From Mycobacterium conspicuum (GTDB lineage: Bacteria > Actinomycetota > Actinomycetes > Mycobacteriales > Mycobacteriaceae), in assembly GCF_010730195.1 (NCBI RefSeq), contig NZ_AP022613.1, positions 2,170,001-2,234,000 on the forward strand: DNA of 64,000 nucleotides. The letters are read 5' to 3'. Made by a program: the position numbers and the translations under genes. Shown in pieces: positions 1-7,836 of this stretch. The notes beneath the pieces were generated by a model. The model searched no databases. It was not told the DNA's origin and saw nothing but the letters and a program-made list of their open reading frames with translations. Numbering within the stretch: position 1 is the first letter of the stretch; each line of letters starts with the position of its first letter.

Positions 1-85
1 ACATAGGCAAGGGTGGTCGCCCCAGACCCATTACGCCGAAAGGTAGCAACTGTCCACTACTTCGTCGGGCCGGCGCCGCCCTTTC

Positions 86-91
86 TAGACT
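86..91 (+). promoter_or_regulatory. Putative -10 box of fmt (leaderless)
   Basis: TAGACT matches the mycobacterial TANNNT -10 pattern and ends six bases before the GTG start of fmt at 98. A transcript starting about seven bases below this box would begin at the start codon, so fmt may be leaderless. No clear -35 is seen. This is inferred from motif and spacing only. Confidence 0.4.
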
Positions 92-97
92 GGTCCG

Positions 98-1027
98 GTG
101 CGCCTCGTCTTCGCCGGCACCCCCGAACCCGCGCTGCCCGCGATGCGTCGCCTCATCGAGTCGCCCCGGCATGACGTGGTGGCGGTGCTGACCCGGCCCG
201 ACGCGGCCTCGGGCCGGCGCGGTAAGCCGGCGCCATCGCCGGTGGCCCGCGAGGCGCTGGACCGCGGCATTCCGGTGTTGCGGCCGGCGCGGCCGAACTC
301 GCCGGAGTTCGTCGCCGAACTCGCGGAGCTGGCACCCGAGTGTTGCGCGGTGGTGGCCTACGGGGCGCTGCTCGGCGACGGTCTGCTCGCGGTGCCCGCC
401 CACGGCTGGATCAACTTGCACTTCTCACTGCTGCCCGCATGGCGCGGCGCGGCGCCGGTGCAGGCAGCCATCGCCGCGGGGGACACCATCACCGGGGCCA
501 CGACATTCCGGATCGAGCCGAGCCTGGACTCCGGGCCGGTCTACGGCGTGGTCACCGAGACGATTCGGCCCACCGACACCGCCGCGGATCTGCTTGAGCG
601 GCTGTCCCTTTCGGGTGCCGAACTGTTGTCGACCACCCTGGACGGCATTGCCGACGGGACCCTGACGCCGCGCCCGCAGCCGACCGAGGGTGTCAGCCTG
701 GCACCGAAGATCACCGTCGAGCAGGCCCGGGTGCGGTGGGATCTGCCGGCCCCGGTCGTCGAGCGTCGGATCCGCGCGGTCACGCCTAATCCGGGCGCCT
801 GGACCGAGATCGCGGACCTGCGGATCAAACTGGCGCCGGTGCACCTCGACCAAGCGCCAAAGCCGTTGCCGCCCGGCGCTATTCACGTCGACCGCAAGAG
901 CGTGTGGATCGGCACCGGCTCGGATCCGGTGCGGCTGGGCCAGATCCAGCCGCCCGGCAAAAAGCTGATGGATGCCGCCGACTGGGCTCGCGGCGCCCGG
1001 CTCGACGCCGCGGCACGCGCGTCATGA
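98..1027 (+). CDS. fmt: Methionyl-tRNA formyltransferase
   Basis: 309 aa. It transfers a formyl group from 10-formyl-tetrahydrofolate to the amino group of Met-tRNA(fMet) for translation initiation in the cytoplasm. The N-terminus (LVFAGTPEPALPAM) is the Rossmann-type start of the family. The catalytic/folate-binding segment INLHFSLLPAWRGAAP lies around residues 105-118, with N106 and H108 in the usual places, followed by the DSGPVYG segment. The C-terminal OB-like tRNA-binding domain is complete and the length is normal. The start is GTG; no Shine-Dalgarno is needed if the gene is leaderless. Its stop overlaps the rsmB start as ATGA, so the two are probably cotranscribed. Mycobacterial orthologue: Rv1406 by gene order. 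Confidence 0.96.
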   Translation: MRLVFAGTPEPALPAMRRLIESPRHDVVAVLTRPDAASGRRGKPAPSPVAREALDRGIPVLRPARPNSPEFVAELAELAPECCAVVAYGALLGDGLLAVPAHGWINLHFSLLPAWRGAAPVQAAIAAGDTITGATTFRIEPSLDSGPVYGVVTETIRPTDTAADLLERLSLSGAELLSTTLDGIADGTLTPRPQPTEGVSLAPKITVEQARVRWDLPAPVVERRIRAVTPNPGAWTEIADLRIKLAPVHLDQAPKPLPPGAIHVDRKSVWIGTGSDPVRLGQIQPPGKKLMDAADWARGARLDAAARAS

Positions 1028-2412
1028 CGCGGCCGCAAAACCGGCGGCAAGGACGAAAAGGTCCGGGCCGCAAGCCCTTAGACCCCGCGCGCGCCGCCGC
1101 GTTCGAGGTGCTGCGGGCGGTCAGCGAACGCGAGGCATACGCCAACCTGGCGCTGCCGGCGGTGCTGCGGCGACGCGGCATCAGCGGGCGCGACGCCGCG
1201 TTCGCCACCGAGTTGACCTACGGCACCTGCCGCACCCTGGGACTGCTCGACGCGGTCATCGGCGCGGCCGCCGGACGCTCACCGGAGGCCATCGATCCGG
1301 TGCTGCTCGACCTGCTGCGGCTCGGCGCCTACCAACTGCTGCGCACCCGGGTCGGCGCACACGCGGCGGTGGCAACCACCGTCGACCAGGCCGGAATCGA
1401 ATTCGACTCGGCGCGAGCGGGTTTCGTCAACGGCGTGTTGCGCACCATCGCGGGACGCGACGAAAAGTCCTGGGTCGACGAGCTGGCCCCGGATGCGTCG
1501 GCCGACCCGATCGGGCACGCCGCGTTCGTGCACGCCCACCCGCGCTGGATCGCTCAGGCCTTTGCCGACGCGCTGGGCGCGGCGGCGGGAGAACTCGACG
1601 CGCTGCTGACAACCGACGACGAACGGCCACAGGTGCATCTGGCGGCCCGCCCGGGCGTGCTGTCCGCCGCCGAACTGGCCGACACGGTGCACGGCACCGT
1701 CGGCCGCTACTCGCCGTACGCCGTGTACTTGGCCGGGGGCGACCCCGGACAACTGGACCCGGTCCGCGACGGGCGGGCCCTGGTGCAGGACGAGGGCAGT
1801 CAATTGGTGGCCCGGGCGCTGACCCTGGCACCGGTGGACGGCGACACCGGGCGCTGGCTGGACCTGTGCGCGGGGCCGGGCGGCAAGACGGCGCTGCTGG
1901 CCGCGATGGGCGTCGACTGCGGGGCCCGGGTCACGGCCGTGGAGCCCGCACCGCGTCGCGCGGAGCTGGTGGCGCAGAACACTTCCGGGCTCCCGGTGCA
2001 GCTGCTGCGGGCCGACGGGCGCGAGACCGGCCTGGAGCCCGGCTTCGACCGGGTGCTCGTCGACGTGCCCTGCACCGGGCTGGGCGCCCTGCGGCGACGT
2101 CCCGAGGCGCGCTGGCGGCGGCAGCCGGCCGACGTGCCGGCGCTGGCCAAGCTGCAACGGGAGCTGCTGGCCGCGGCGATCGCCCTGACGCGGCCCGGCG
2201 GCGTGGTGCTGTACGCGACCTGCTCGCCGCACCTGGCCGAGACCTCGGGGGTGGTCGCCGACGCGCTGCGCCGGCATCCGGTGTGCGCGTTGGACACCCG
2301 GCCGCTGTTCGAGCCCATCCGCGAGGGCCTCGGCGACGGCCCCGCCGTCCAGCTCTGGCCGCACCGACACGGCACCGACGCGATGTTCGCTGCGGCCCTG
2401 CGCCGCCAGTAG
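1024..2412 (+). CDS. rsmB: 16S rRNA (cytosine-967-C5)-methyltransferase RsmB/Fmu
   Basis: 462 aa with the ATG at 1024 that overlaps the fmt stop. The open frame extends further upstream, but that part lies inside fmt and does not look like family sequence. An N-terminal NusB-like RNA-binding domain covers about residues 15-160. The C-terminal SAM-dependent methyltransferase domain has the SAM loop DLCAGPGGKTA (from residue 280), motif IV with C350 (PCTG) and the motif VI cysteine C400 (TCS). The two cysteines are those used by m5C RNA methyltransferases for catalysis and product release. It acts on 16S rRNA; C967 in E. coli numbering is the family's known target. Usual family length. Confidence 0.93.
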   Translation: MTRPQNRRQGRKGPGRKPLDPARAAAFEVLRAVSEREAYANLALPAVLRRRGISGRDAAFATELTYGTCRTLGLLDAVIGAAAGRSPEAIDPVLLDLLRLGAYQLLRTRVGAHAAVATTVDQAGIEFDSARAGFVNGVLRTIAGRDEKSWVDELAPDASADPIGHAAFVHAHPRWIAQAFADALGAAAGELDALLTTDDERPQVHLAARPGVLSAAELADTVHGTVGRYSPYAVYLAGGDPGQLDPVRDGRALVQDEGSQLVARALTLAPVDGDTGRWLDLCAGPGGKTALLAAMGVDCGARVTAVEPAPRRAELVAQNTSGLPVQLLRADGRETGLEPGFDRVLVDVPCTGLGALRRRPEARWRRQPADVPALAKLQRELLAAAIALTRPGGVVLYATCSPHLAETSGVVADALRRHPVCALDTRPLFEPIREGLGDGPAVQLWPHRHGTDAMFAAALRRQ

Positions 2413-2415
2413 TCT
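2410..2415 (+). promoter_or_regulatory. Putative -10 box of rpe (leaderless)
   Basis: TAGTCT overlaps the rsmB stop codon and ends seven bases before the rpe ATG at 2423. This is the TANNNT-N7-start arrangement of leaderless mycobacterial promoters. Inferred from motif and spacing; rpe could also simply be read from the fmt-rsmB transcript. Confidence 0.3.
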
Positions 2416-2422
2416 GGCCAAC

Positions 2423-3103
2423 ATGCCCGGACCGCTCATCGCACCGTCGATCCTGGCCGCCGATTTCGCCCGCCTCGCCGACGAAGCCGCCGCCGTCACC
2501 GGCGCCGACTGGTTGCACGTCGACGTGATGGACGGCCACTTCGTGCCGAACCTGACGATCGGGCTGCCCGTGGTGGAAAGCCTGCTCACCCACACCGACA
2601 TCCCGATGGATTGCCATTTGATGATCGAGGACCCGGACCGCTGGGCACCTCCGTACGCCGAAGCGGGCGCCTACAACGTCACCTTCCACGCCGAGGCCAC
2701 CGACAACCCGATCGCGGTGGCCCGCGACATCCGCGCCGCCGGAGCCAAGGCCGGGATCAGCATCAAGCCGAAGACGCCGTTGGATCCTTACCTGGAGATC
2801 CTGCCGCACTTCGACACCTTCCTCGTCATGTCGGTGGAGCCCGGTTTCGGGGGCCAGAGCTTCATCCCCGACGTGCTGGGCAAGGTGCGGACGGTCCGCA
2901 AGCTGGTCGACTCGGGGGAGCTGACCATCCTGGTCGAGATCGACGGCGGCATCAACGCGGACACGATCGAGCAGGCCGCCGAGGCCGGCGTCGACTGCTT
3001 CGTGGCGGGATCGGCGGTCTACGGCGCCGACGATCCGGAGGCCGCGGTGGCGGCGCTCCGTAGGCAGGCGGCCACGGCGTCAGCGCACCTTGGGCGCACC
3101 TGA
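2423..3103 (+). CDS. rpe: Ribulose-phosphate 3-epimerase
   Basis: 226 aa TIM-barrel enzyme that interconverts D-ribulose 5-phosphate and D-xylulose 5-phosphate in the pentose phosphate pathway. Recognised from the metal/acid loop DVMDGHFVPNLTIG near residue 35, DCHLMIEDP, the phosphate-binding MSVEPGFGGQSFIP near residue 135 and the late EIDGGIN near residue 173. The length is normal and the start is an ATG ten bases after rsmB. The rest of the pathway (tkt, tal, zwf, pgl) lies in a separate minus-strand operon around 37-43.6 kb. The gene is followed directly by ribD; its product's substrate, ribulose 5-phosphate, is also the substrate of the RibB domain of RibBA. Confidence 0.96.
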   Translation: MPGPLIAPSILAADFARLADEAAAVTGADWLHVDVMDGHFVPNLTIGLPVVESLLTHTDIPMDCHLMIEDPDRWAPPYAEAGAYNVTFHAEATDNPIAVARDIRAAGAKAGISIKPKTPLDPYLEILPHFDTFLVMSVEPGFGGQSFIPDVLGKVRTVRKLVDSGELTILVEIDGGINADTIEQAAEAGVDCFVAGSAVYGADDPEAAVAALRRQAATASAHLGRT

Positions 3104-3107
3104 GCCC

Positions 3108-4127
3108 ATGGCCGTGGAACAAGTCAAAAGCATCGAAGAGGCGATGGCCCTCGCCATCCAGCACTCCTACCAGGTCAAGGGCAACACCTATCCAAACCCG
3201 CCGGTCGGGGCCGTCATCGTGGACCCCGAAGGCCGCATTGTCGGCGTCGGCGCGACCCAGCCCGCCGGCGGTGACCACGCCGAGGTCATCGCCCTGCGCC
3301 GGGCCGGCGGTCTGGCGGCCGGCGGCATCGCCGTCGTCACCCTGGAGCCGTGCAACCACTACGGCAAGACCCCGCCGTGCGTGAACGCCCTGATCGAAGC
3401 CCGGGTGGGCACGGTCGTCTACGCCGTCACCGATCCCAACGGGATCGCCGGCGGCGGCGCCGGGCGACTGCAGGCGGCCGGCGTCCAGGTGCGGCCGGGC
3501 GTGCTGGCCGACCAGGTCGCCGCCGGACCGCTGCGGGAGTGGTTGCACAAGCAGCGGACCGGGCTGCCGCACGTGACGTGGAAGTACGCCAGCAGCGTCG
3601 ACGGCCGCAGCGCCGCGGCCGACGGGTCCAGTCGGTGGATCTCCAGTGAGGCCGCCCGCGCGGACCTGCACCGCCGCCGCGCGGCCGCCGATGCCATCGT
3701 GGTCGGCACCGGCACCGTGCTTGCCGACGATCCTGCCCTGACCGCCCGGTTGCCCGACGGTTCACTGGCCGACAAGCAACCGCTGCGCGTGGTGGTGGGC
3801 ATGCGTGAAATACCTTCCGAGGCAAAGGTTCTCAACGACGATTCGCGCACCATGGTGATTCGCACCCACGATCCCGCGGAGGTCATCAAGGCGCTGTCGG
3901 ATCGCACCGATGTGCTCATCGAGGGCGGCCCCACCCTGGCCGGCGCCTTCCTGCGGGCCGGGGCGATCAACCGGATCCTGGCCTACGTCGCGCCGATCCT
4001 GTTGGGTGGGCCGGTCGCCGCCGTCGACGACGTCGGGGTGTCCAACATCACGCACGCCTTGCGCTGGCAATTCGACGGTGTCGAACGCGTCGGCCCGGAT
4101 CTGCTGCTCAGCCTGGTGGCGCGTTAG
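3108..4127 (+). CDS. ribD: Bifunctional pyrimidine deaminase/reductase RibD (RibG)
   Basis: 339 aa, starting at the ATG at 3108, four bases after the rpe stop; a TTG at 3090 would add six residues that are not typical of the family. The N-terminal zinc deaminase domain (about 1-145) has H57-A-E59 and EPC82NHYGKTPPC91, the zinc ligands and catalytic glutamate. The C-terminal domain (about 150-339) is the NADPH-dependent reductase. Together they turn 2,5-diamino-6-ribosylamino-pyrimidinone 5'-phosphate into 5-amino-6-ribitylamino-uracil phosphate, the middle steps of riboflavin synthesis. It opens the riboflavin locus that continues at 6542 beyond the antiparallel P55-lprG pair. Confidence 0.95.
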   Translation: MAVEQVKSIEEAMALAIQHSYQVKGNTYPNPPVGAVIVDPEGRIVGVGATQPAGGDHAEVIALRRAGGLAAGGIAVVTLEPCNHYGKTPPCVNALIEARVGTVVYAVTDPNGIAGGGAGRLQAAGVQVRPGVLADQVAAGPLREWLHKQRTGLPHVTWKYASSVDGRSAAADGSSRWISSEAARADLHRRRAAADAIVVGTGTVLADDPALTARLPDGSLADKQPLRVVVGMREIPSEAKVLNDDSRTMVIRTHDPAEVIKALSDRTDVLIEGGPTLAGAFLRAGAINRILAYVAPILLGGPVAAVDDVGVSNITHALRWQFDGVERVGPDLLLSLVAR

Positions 4128-4131
4128 CGCG

Positions 4132-5733
4132 TCACGCCGTGGCTGGGTCGGTCACGGCCGATTGTTCGGGGACTTCCGGTTCGCCCGGCTCGATCGCGCG
4201 GCGCTTTCGGCTGCCGAGCAACAGGCCCAGCAGGGCGCCGACGATGCAGATGAACACGGTGACCTCGAAGATGCCGCCGTACATCTCCTCGAATGCCTTC
4301 AGGTACAGGTCCTTCTGGATGAGCAGACGCTCCAACAGGCTCGCGTTGGCCGGGATTTCCGCCGACTTCCTCGCCAGGATGTTGTTGAACTGGTAGAAGC
4401 CCCAGGCGCTGAGCGCGGCCACCCCGATCAACATCCCGGTATTGCGGGCCACCACCACCGCCGCCGAGGCGATCCCGTGCTGCGCGCTGGGCACCACCCG
4501 CAGGGCGGCCGACGAGAGCGGGCCGATCACCAGGCCGAGCCCGACACCGGCCACCAGCAGGTCCGCGTGCAGGACCGGGACGCTGAACAGCCCGAGAATG
4601 TTGTGCTTGCGGTCGATGAGATCCGCCCGCCAGTAGTGAATCAGCCAGTAGCCGTAGGCCGCGATGAGCAGCCCGACGAAGGTCACCGCGCGGTCCCCGA
4701 CGCGGGTGGCGATCCACCCGCCCGCCACGGCGCCGATCGGCAGGGCGATCAGGAACCACAGCAGCAGCCCGGCCGCCGCGGTTTGGTCCATCGACAGCAC
4801 ACCCTGGCCGAACAGTTCGACGTTGACCAGCGTCACCATCAACGCCGCGCCCGCGCACACCGACGTCGCCAGTGCGGCCAGGAACGGCACGAAATGCACC
4901 CCGGCCGGATTGATCAGGCGGGTGCGCGAGAACCGCTCCCAGCACAGGAACGCCACTCCGGCGACGACCGCGCCGATGACCAGTGGCGGCCCGTAGCTCG
5001 GCAGCACCACCTTGCCGTCGGGATTGGGGTTGTACAGCCCCACCACCGCGAGGCCCAGGGCGATCGCCAGCAGCACGCCGCCGACCAGGTCGATGCGCTC
5101 CGGATTGGCGCTGCGATCGTGCCCCGGCAGGCTGAACTGGATCATCGCCATGGCGATCAGCGTCAGCGGGACGTTGATCCAGAACACGTCGCGCCAGTCG
5201 TGTAGCAGCCAGACGATGAAGATGCCGTACAGCGGGCCGAGCACCATGCCCAGCTCCTGCGCCGCGCCGATGCCGCCGAGCACGCCGGCGCGGTTGCGCT
5301 GCGCCCAGAGATCCGCGCCCAGCGCCAGCGTGACCGGTAGCAGGGCGCCGCTGGCCACGCCCTGGATGGTGCGGCCGGCGATCAGCACTTGGAAGGCCGC
5401 GTTGGGGTCGTCACCGAGCAGGCCCCACTGGCCGATCTGCACCGACAACGCGGTGACCACGGAGCCGAGCATGAACAGGGCCAAGCTCAGTTGCAGCACC
5501 AGCTTGCGGCCAAACCGGTCGGAGGCGCGCCCCAGCAACGGCATTGCGGCGATGTACCCCAGCAGGTACATCGTGATGATCCAGGTGATCCGCTGCAGCT
5601 TGTTCACCGGGATGCCGACATCGGTCATGATGTCGCGGATGATGGTGATCACCACGTAGGCGTCCAGCGCCCCCAACAGAACCGCGAGGCTGCCCGCGGT
5701 GATCGCGACCCGGCGTCCGGTCTGCGTGCTCAT
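4132..5733 (-). CDS. MFS multidrug/lipid exporter P55 (Rv1410c type)
   Basis: 533 aa integral membrane protein of the major facilitator superfamily, DHA2/14-helix type. The ATG at 5733 overlaps the lprG stop by one base. The open frame runs upstream to 6087 but that part is antiparallel to and inside lprG. Motif A (GRASDRFGRKLVLQ) follows the second helix, and many hydrophobic segments follow. In M. tuberculosis the P55-LprG pair exports triacylglycerol-like lipids and contributes to drug tolerance and lipoarabinomannan surface display; that is family knowledge. The conserved lprG-P55 pairing supports this assignment. It converges with ribD, with the two stops four bases apart. Confidence 0.92.
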   Translation of the reverse strand: MSTQTGRRVAITAGSLAVLLGALDAYVVITIIRDIMTDVGIPVNKLQRITWIITMYLLGYIAAMPLLGRASDRFGRKLVLQLSLALFMLGSVVTALSVQIGQWGLLGDDPNAAFQVLIAGRTIQGVASGALLPVTLALGADLWAQRNRAGVLGGIGAAQELGMVLGPLYGIFIVWLLHDWRDVFWINVPLTLIAMAMIQFSLPGHDRSANPERIDLVGGVLLAIALGLAVVGLYNPNPDGKVVLPSYGPPLVIGAVVAGVAFLCWERFSRTRLINPAGVHFVPFLAALATSVCAGAALMVTLVNVELFGQGVLSMDQTAAAGLLLWFLIALPIGAVAGGWIATRVGDRAVTFVGLLIAAYGYWLIHYWRADLIDRKHNILGLFSVPVLHADLLVAGVGLGLVIGPLSSAALRVVPSAQHGIASAAVVVARNTGMLIGVAALSAWGFYQFNNILARKSAEIPANASLLERLLIQKDLYLKAFEEMYGGIFEVTVFICIVGALLGLLLGSRKRRAIEPGEPEVPEQSAVTDPATA

Positions 5734-6446
5734 CAGCTCACCGGGGGCTTGGTGACCTGCACCGGCTGGTTCCAGTTCGACAAGGTCATCTGGACGGAAT
5801 TGCCCGAACTCTTGTCCAACTTGGACTGCACCAGCTGATGGTCGCCGGATTCCTGGATCCACACCGTGGCCGGTGTCGAGTTGCCCGCGCTGAGCTGCGA
5901 GGCGATCTTGTTCACCGCGGCGGAGGGGACGGTGCCGCTGATGCGGATGGTGCTCTGCCCGTTGATGGTCTCGCGGCCTTCGGCCTTGGGGTTCTGGAAG
6001 TTCGCCAGCACGTTGGCAAGGCCGTTGTCCGGGTTCAGGATCGTCGAGACGTCGTAAATGTCGGCGGCCTTGCCGAAATCGCTCCACTTATTCGGGGTCA
6101 GGGTGGCGTAGAGCTCGCCGTCCAGGACGACGAAGTTCGCGTCGACCTCGGAACCCGCGACCATCAGTTGCGCATCGCCGGACGCAGCGGTGGCCGGGGC
6201 GGTGGTGAGGTCGCCGGTGAGCGTCTTGATGGGCAGCCCCGGAATCTTGCCGATCACCGTCAGGACCAGATGCGCGCTCTTGAGATTTTTGGTGACGTCG
6301 GTGGACTGCTTGACCAATGTCGTCGCGTCGGGGAGCGGCGCCCCGCTCTGGCTGGAGCCCTTCGAGCATCCCGCCGATCCCGTGATCAGGGCTGCGGCGA
6401 CGCTCACGGCGGCGAGGACGACAAATAATCGGCGGCGGGTCTGCAT
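5733..6446 (-). CDS. lprG: Lipoprotein LprG
   Basis: 237 aa exported lipoprotein. The signal peptide (MQTRRRLFVVLAAVSV...) ends in a lipobox with the acylated cysteine at about C27 (GSAGC). The body matches the LppX/LprAFG fold (KSAHLVLTVIGKIPGLPIKTLTGDL; ATLTPNKWSDFGKAADIYD), a lipid-carrying hydrophobic pocket. It ends QVTKPPVS like the tuberculosis protein. It works with the adjacent P55 exporter, shuttling triacylated glycolipids and TAG across the periplasm. An in-frame ATG at 6455 would add three residues; I prefer 6446 because TACGAT (6454-6459) covers the upstream ATG and sits seven bases from 6446 as a leaderless -10. Confidence 0.94.
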   Translation of the reverse strand: MQTRRRLFVVLAAVSVAAALITGSAGCSKGSSQSGAPLPDATTLVKQSTDVTKNLKSAHLVLTVIGKIPGLPIKTLTGDLTTAPATAASGDAQLMVAGSEVDANFVVLDGELYATLTPNKWSDFGKAADIYDVSTILNPDNGLANVLANFQNPKAEGRETINGQSTIRISGTVPSAAVNKIASQLSAGNSTPATVWIQESGDHQLVQSKLDKSSGNSVQMTLSNWNQPVQVTKPPVS

Positions 6447-6453
6447 AGTCTGC

Positions 6454-6459
6454 ATCGTA
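6454..6459 (-). promoter_or_regulatory. Putative -10 box of lprG-P55 (leaderless)
   Basis: On the minus strand TACGAT ends seven bases before the ATG at 6446. It is a TANNNT match and would place transcription start at or next to the start codon. It overlaps the alternative upstream ATG at 6455. Inferred from motif and spacing. Confidence 0.35.
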
Positions 6460-6529
6460 GAGGGTGGACGTGAGCAGGCCGGTGAAGCGACGGGCCGCTC
6501 CCGGGGTGCCCGGGCCCCGCAACGGTCAT

Positions 6530-6535
6530 TAACCT
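6530..6535 (+). promoter_or_regulatory. Putative -10 box of ribE (leaderless)
   Basis: TAACCT ends six bases before the ATG of ribE at 6542, the leaderless mycobacterial spacing. The lprG promoter on the other strand is only about 75 bases away, so the two divergent operons share this small region. Inferred from motif and spacing. Confidence 0.4.
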
Positions 6536-6541
6536 GGTGCA

Positions 6542-7144
6542 ATGTTCACCGGAATTGTCGAGGAACTCGGGGAGGTCACGGGCCGGGAACCGCTCGCGGA
6601 CGCCGCACGTCTGATCATTCGCGGGCCCGTCGTCACCGGCGACGCCGGCCACGGTGATTCGATCGCGGTCAACGGTGTCTGCCTGACGGTGGTGGAGGTG
6701 CTGCCCGACGGTCAGTTCAGCGCCGACGTGATGGGTGAGACCCTCAGCCGATCCAACCTGGGCGGGCTGCGGGTGGGCAGCCCGGTGAACCTGGAGCGGG
6801 CCGCGGCGATCAATAGCCGGCTCGGCGGGCACATCGTGCAGGGACATGTGGACGGGACCGGCGAGGTGGTGGCCCGCACACCGTCCGAGCATTGGGAAGT
6901 GGTGCGGATCGAGGTGCCCGCCGAGGTGGCCCGCTACGTCGTCGAGAAGGGGTCGATCACCGTGGACGGGATTTCGTTGACCGTCTCCGGGCTGGGCGCC
7001 GAGCCGCGGGACTGGTTCGAGGTGTCGTTGATCCCGACGACTCGCGAGCTCACCACGCTGGGCACCGCCCCGGTGGGCACGCAGGTGAACCTCGAGGTCG
7101 ACGTGATCGCCAAGTATGTTGAGCGGCTGCTGGCGACGCGCTAG
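6542..7144 (+). CDS. ribE: Riboflavin synthase alpha subunit
   Basis: 200 aa. It dismutates two 6,7-dimethyl-8-ribityllumazine molecules to riboflavin and the RibD-derived pyrimidine, the last step of the pathway. The two tandem lumazine-binding repeats are visible: the first begins MFTGIVEELGEV and the second GHIVQGHVDGTGEV near residue 99. The family N-terminal MFTGIVE is at the very start, which fixes the ATG. Called ribC in older mycobacterial annotation (Rv1412). It lies upstream of ribBA and ribH on the same strand, separated from them by an NTF2-fold gene. Confidence 0.96.
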   Translation: MFTGIVEELGEVTGREPLADAARLIIRGPVVTGDAGHGDSIAVNGVCLTVVEVLPDGQFSADVMGETLSRSNLGGLRVGSPVNLERAAAINSRLGGHIVQGHVDGTGEVVARTPSEHWEVVRIEVPAEVARYVVEKGSITVDGISLTVSGLGAEPRDWFEVSLIPTTRELTTLGTAPVGTQVNLEVDVIAKYVERLLATR

Positions 7145-7172
7145 AAAAAGCCGTCTACCAGCCCCGAAGCGC

Positions 7173-7178
7173 TATATT
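7173..7178 (+). promoter_or_regulatory. Putative -10 box of the NTF2-like gene
   Basis: TATATT ends five bases before the ATG at 7184. It is a good -10 by sequence and stands out in this GC-rich DNA. Spacing again suggests a leaderless transcript. Inferred only. Confidence 0.35.
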
Positions 7179-7183
7179 GACGC

Positions 7184-7720
7184 ATGGTCGAAACTGAACA
7201 GCACATCGCGATCGATCCGGCCGAGCTGCGGGCGATGCTCGACAAGCAGGCGATCACCGAGCAGATCAACCGCTACTGCCGCGCGGTGGACCGGCTGGAC
7301 ATCCCGCTGGGACATTCGGTCTTTCACGAGGACGCGACGGCGGACTACGGCGAGGCGCTCTACCAGGGCGACGGACGCGGTGTGATCGATTTCATCTGCG
7401 CCTCGCACCTGCTGACCCTCAACCATTCGCACCAGGTCTGCAACAGCATCATCACCCTCGACGGCGACCGCGCGGGCAGCGAAACCTACTTCCATTCCGC
7501 GACGCGGTTGGCGCAGGACGACAAGGTCATGCAGATCCGGGTTTGGGGCCGCTACCTCGACGAGTGGTCGCGACGGGAGGGCCAGTGGCGCATCGACAAG
7601 CGGCTGACCCTGTTCGACTTCGACGAAGTCCGGGAGGTCACCGAGATGACCCAGCGCCCCGCCACCCGCGACCGCACCGATCCGTCCTATGCCGTGCTGG
7701 AATTTAGCGGATCCCGCTGA
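7184..7720 (+). CDS. NTF2/SnoaL-like fold protein, function unknown
   Basis: 178 aa cytoplasmic protein. The sequence has the features of SnoaL_4-type NTF2-like domains: an N-terminal helix (LRAMLDKQAITEQINRYCRAVDRLD), then FHEDATADYGEALYQGDGRGVIDFI, a histidine-rich strand (LNHSHQVCNSIITLDGDRAGSETYF) and a closing WRIDKRLTLFD strand. Family members are small cone-shaped proteins that act as hydratases, isomerases, ring-hydroxylating dioxygenase beta-like subunits or ligand binders. Nothing in the sequence tells which. It sits between ribE and ribBA; I do not recall a counterpart at this place in M. tuberculosis, so it may be an insertion or be lost there. A role in flavin synthesis is not supported by any visible motif. 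Confidence 0.75.
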   Translation: MVETEQHIAIDPAELRAMLDKQAITEQINRYCRAVDRLDIPLGHSVFHEDATADYGEALYQGDGRGVIDFICASHLLTLNHSHQVCNSIITLDGDRAGSETYFHSATRLAQDDKVMQIRVWGRYLDEWSRREGQWRIDKRLTLFDFDEVREVTEMTQRPATRDRTDPSYAVLEFSGSR

Positions 7721-7836
7721 ATGGGCGTGAACGAGCCCGAATAAGCCATGGCAATAACCGCAGCGCCATGGTGGTTCATACTGGATGTCACACCCGCGCT
7801 TCTCGTGGAAGCCGGTCTGAGAGCAAGGTAGCGACG

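Noticed and set aside
972..2528. Long frame parallel to rsmB, suggesting a frameshift
   Set aside because: The product is arginine/alanine-rich with no family features; the rsmB frame is complete with all motifs. High GC creates such open frames.
7721..7836. FMN riboswitch before ribBA
   Set aside because: No RFN-element conserved blocks could be picked out by eye in this 116-base gap or before ribD or ribE.
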